The position numbers were made by a program, and so were the translations under genes. From CAVSUR01 sp052143655 (GTDB lineage: Bacteria > Actinomycetota > Actinomycetes > Streptosporangiales > Streptosporangiaceae), in NCBI GenBank assembly GCA_052143655.1, contig JBKQSL010000012.1, forward strand, positions 1 to 14,893: 14,893 nt of DNA. The letters run 5' to 3'. Within the stretch, counting starts at the first letter, position 1. Each line of letters opens with the position of its first letter. A model generated the notes under the pieces. That model did no database searches and was not told the DNA's origin. It saw only the letters and a program-made list of their open reading frames with translations. Positions 14,859 through 14,893 of this stretch are shown here, in pieces.

Positions 14859-14893
14859 CCGCACAGCGGATCAGGCCAGGAGACCGGCCGAAC

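Noticed and set aside
1..14893. CRISPR array, tRNA/rRNA genes, complete insertion sequence
   Set aside because: I read through for regular repeat-spacer structure, tRNA cloverleaf features and transposase motifs and saw none.

Overview
The window is very GC-rich (roughly 70% by eye). Its genes use GTG as well as ATG starts, with GC-rich third codon positions and Ala/Arg/Asp/Glu-rich proteins. This points to a high-GC actinomycete (Streptomyces/Frankia-like grade); the genus cannot be fixed. All confident genes lie on the minus strand, so transcription runs from high to low coordinates.

Region by region, in transcription order. (1) 13885-14893 is gene-poor. It holds a truncated tyrosine-recombinase C-terminus on the plus strand (14691-14858), a possible 74-aa minus-strand gene (13997-14221) and a stretch with no convincing gene, which looks like the decayed edge of a mobile or genomic island. 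(2) 12004-13884 encodes a 626-aa protein I do not recognise: a helical N-terminal half followed by a beta-rich C-terminal half. (3) 7171-11907 encodes a ~1578-aa DEAH-box superfamily 2 helicase with several Cys pairs and a C-terminal DUF1998-type Cys cluster. (4) 7048 down to the left edge is a Wadjet (JetABC/EptABC) operon: a TIGR02677/DUF2397 kleisin-like JetA, a TIGR02678/DUF2398 JetB starting on an ATGA overlap, and a TIGR02680 SMC-like ATPase JetC that runs off the left end. JetC has clear Walker A, signature and Walker B motifs. The nuclease subunit JetD (TIGR02679/DUF2399 expected) is not in the window and should lie just beyond position 1.

Wadjet complexes are known to extrude DNA loops and cleave closed-circular plasmids. 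The large DUF1998 helicase plus the unknown 626-aa partner form a separate two-gene module directly upstream on the same strand. DUF1998 helicases are core parts of known anti-phage systems such as Druantia (DruE) and DISARM (DrmA/DrmB), so the module is most likely a second defence system or an accessory to the Wadjet genes. It is the best candidate here for something undescribed. Two inverted repeats sit in the joins between genes: one at the jetB stop followed by a T-tract, one directly after the 626-aa gene. They may set the relative output of the units.
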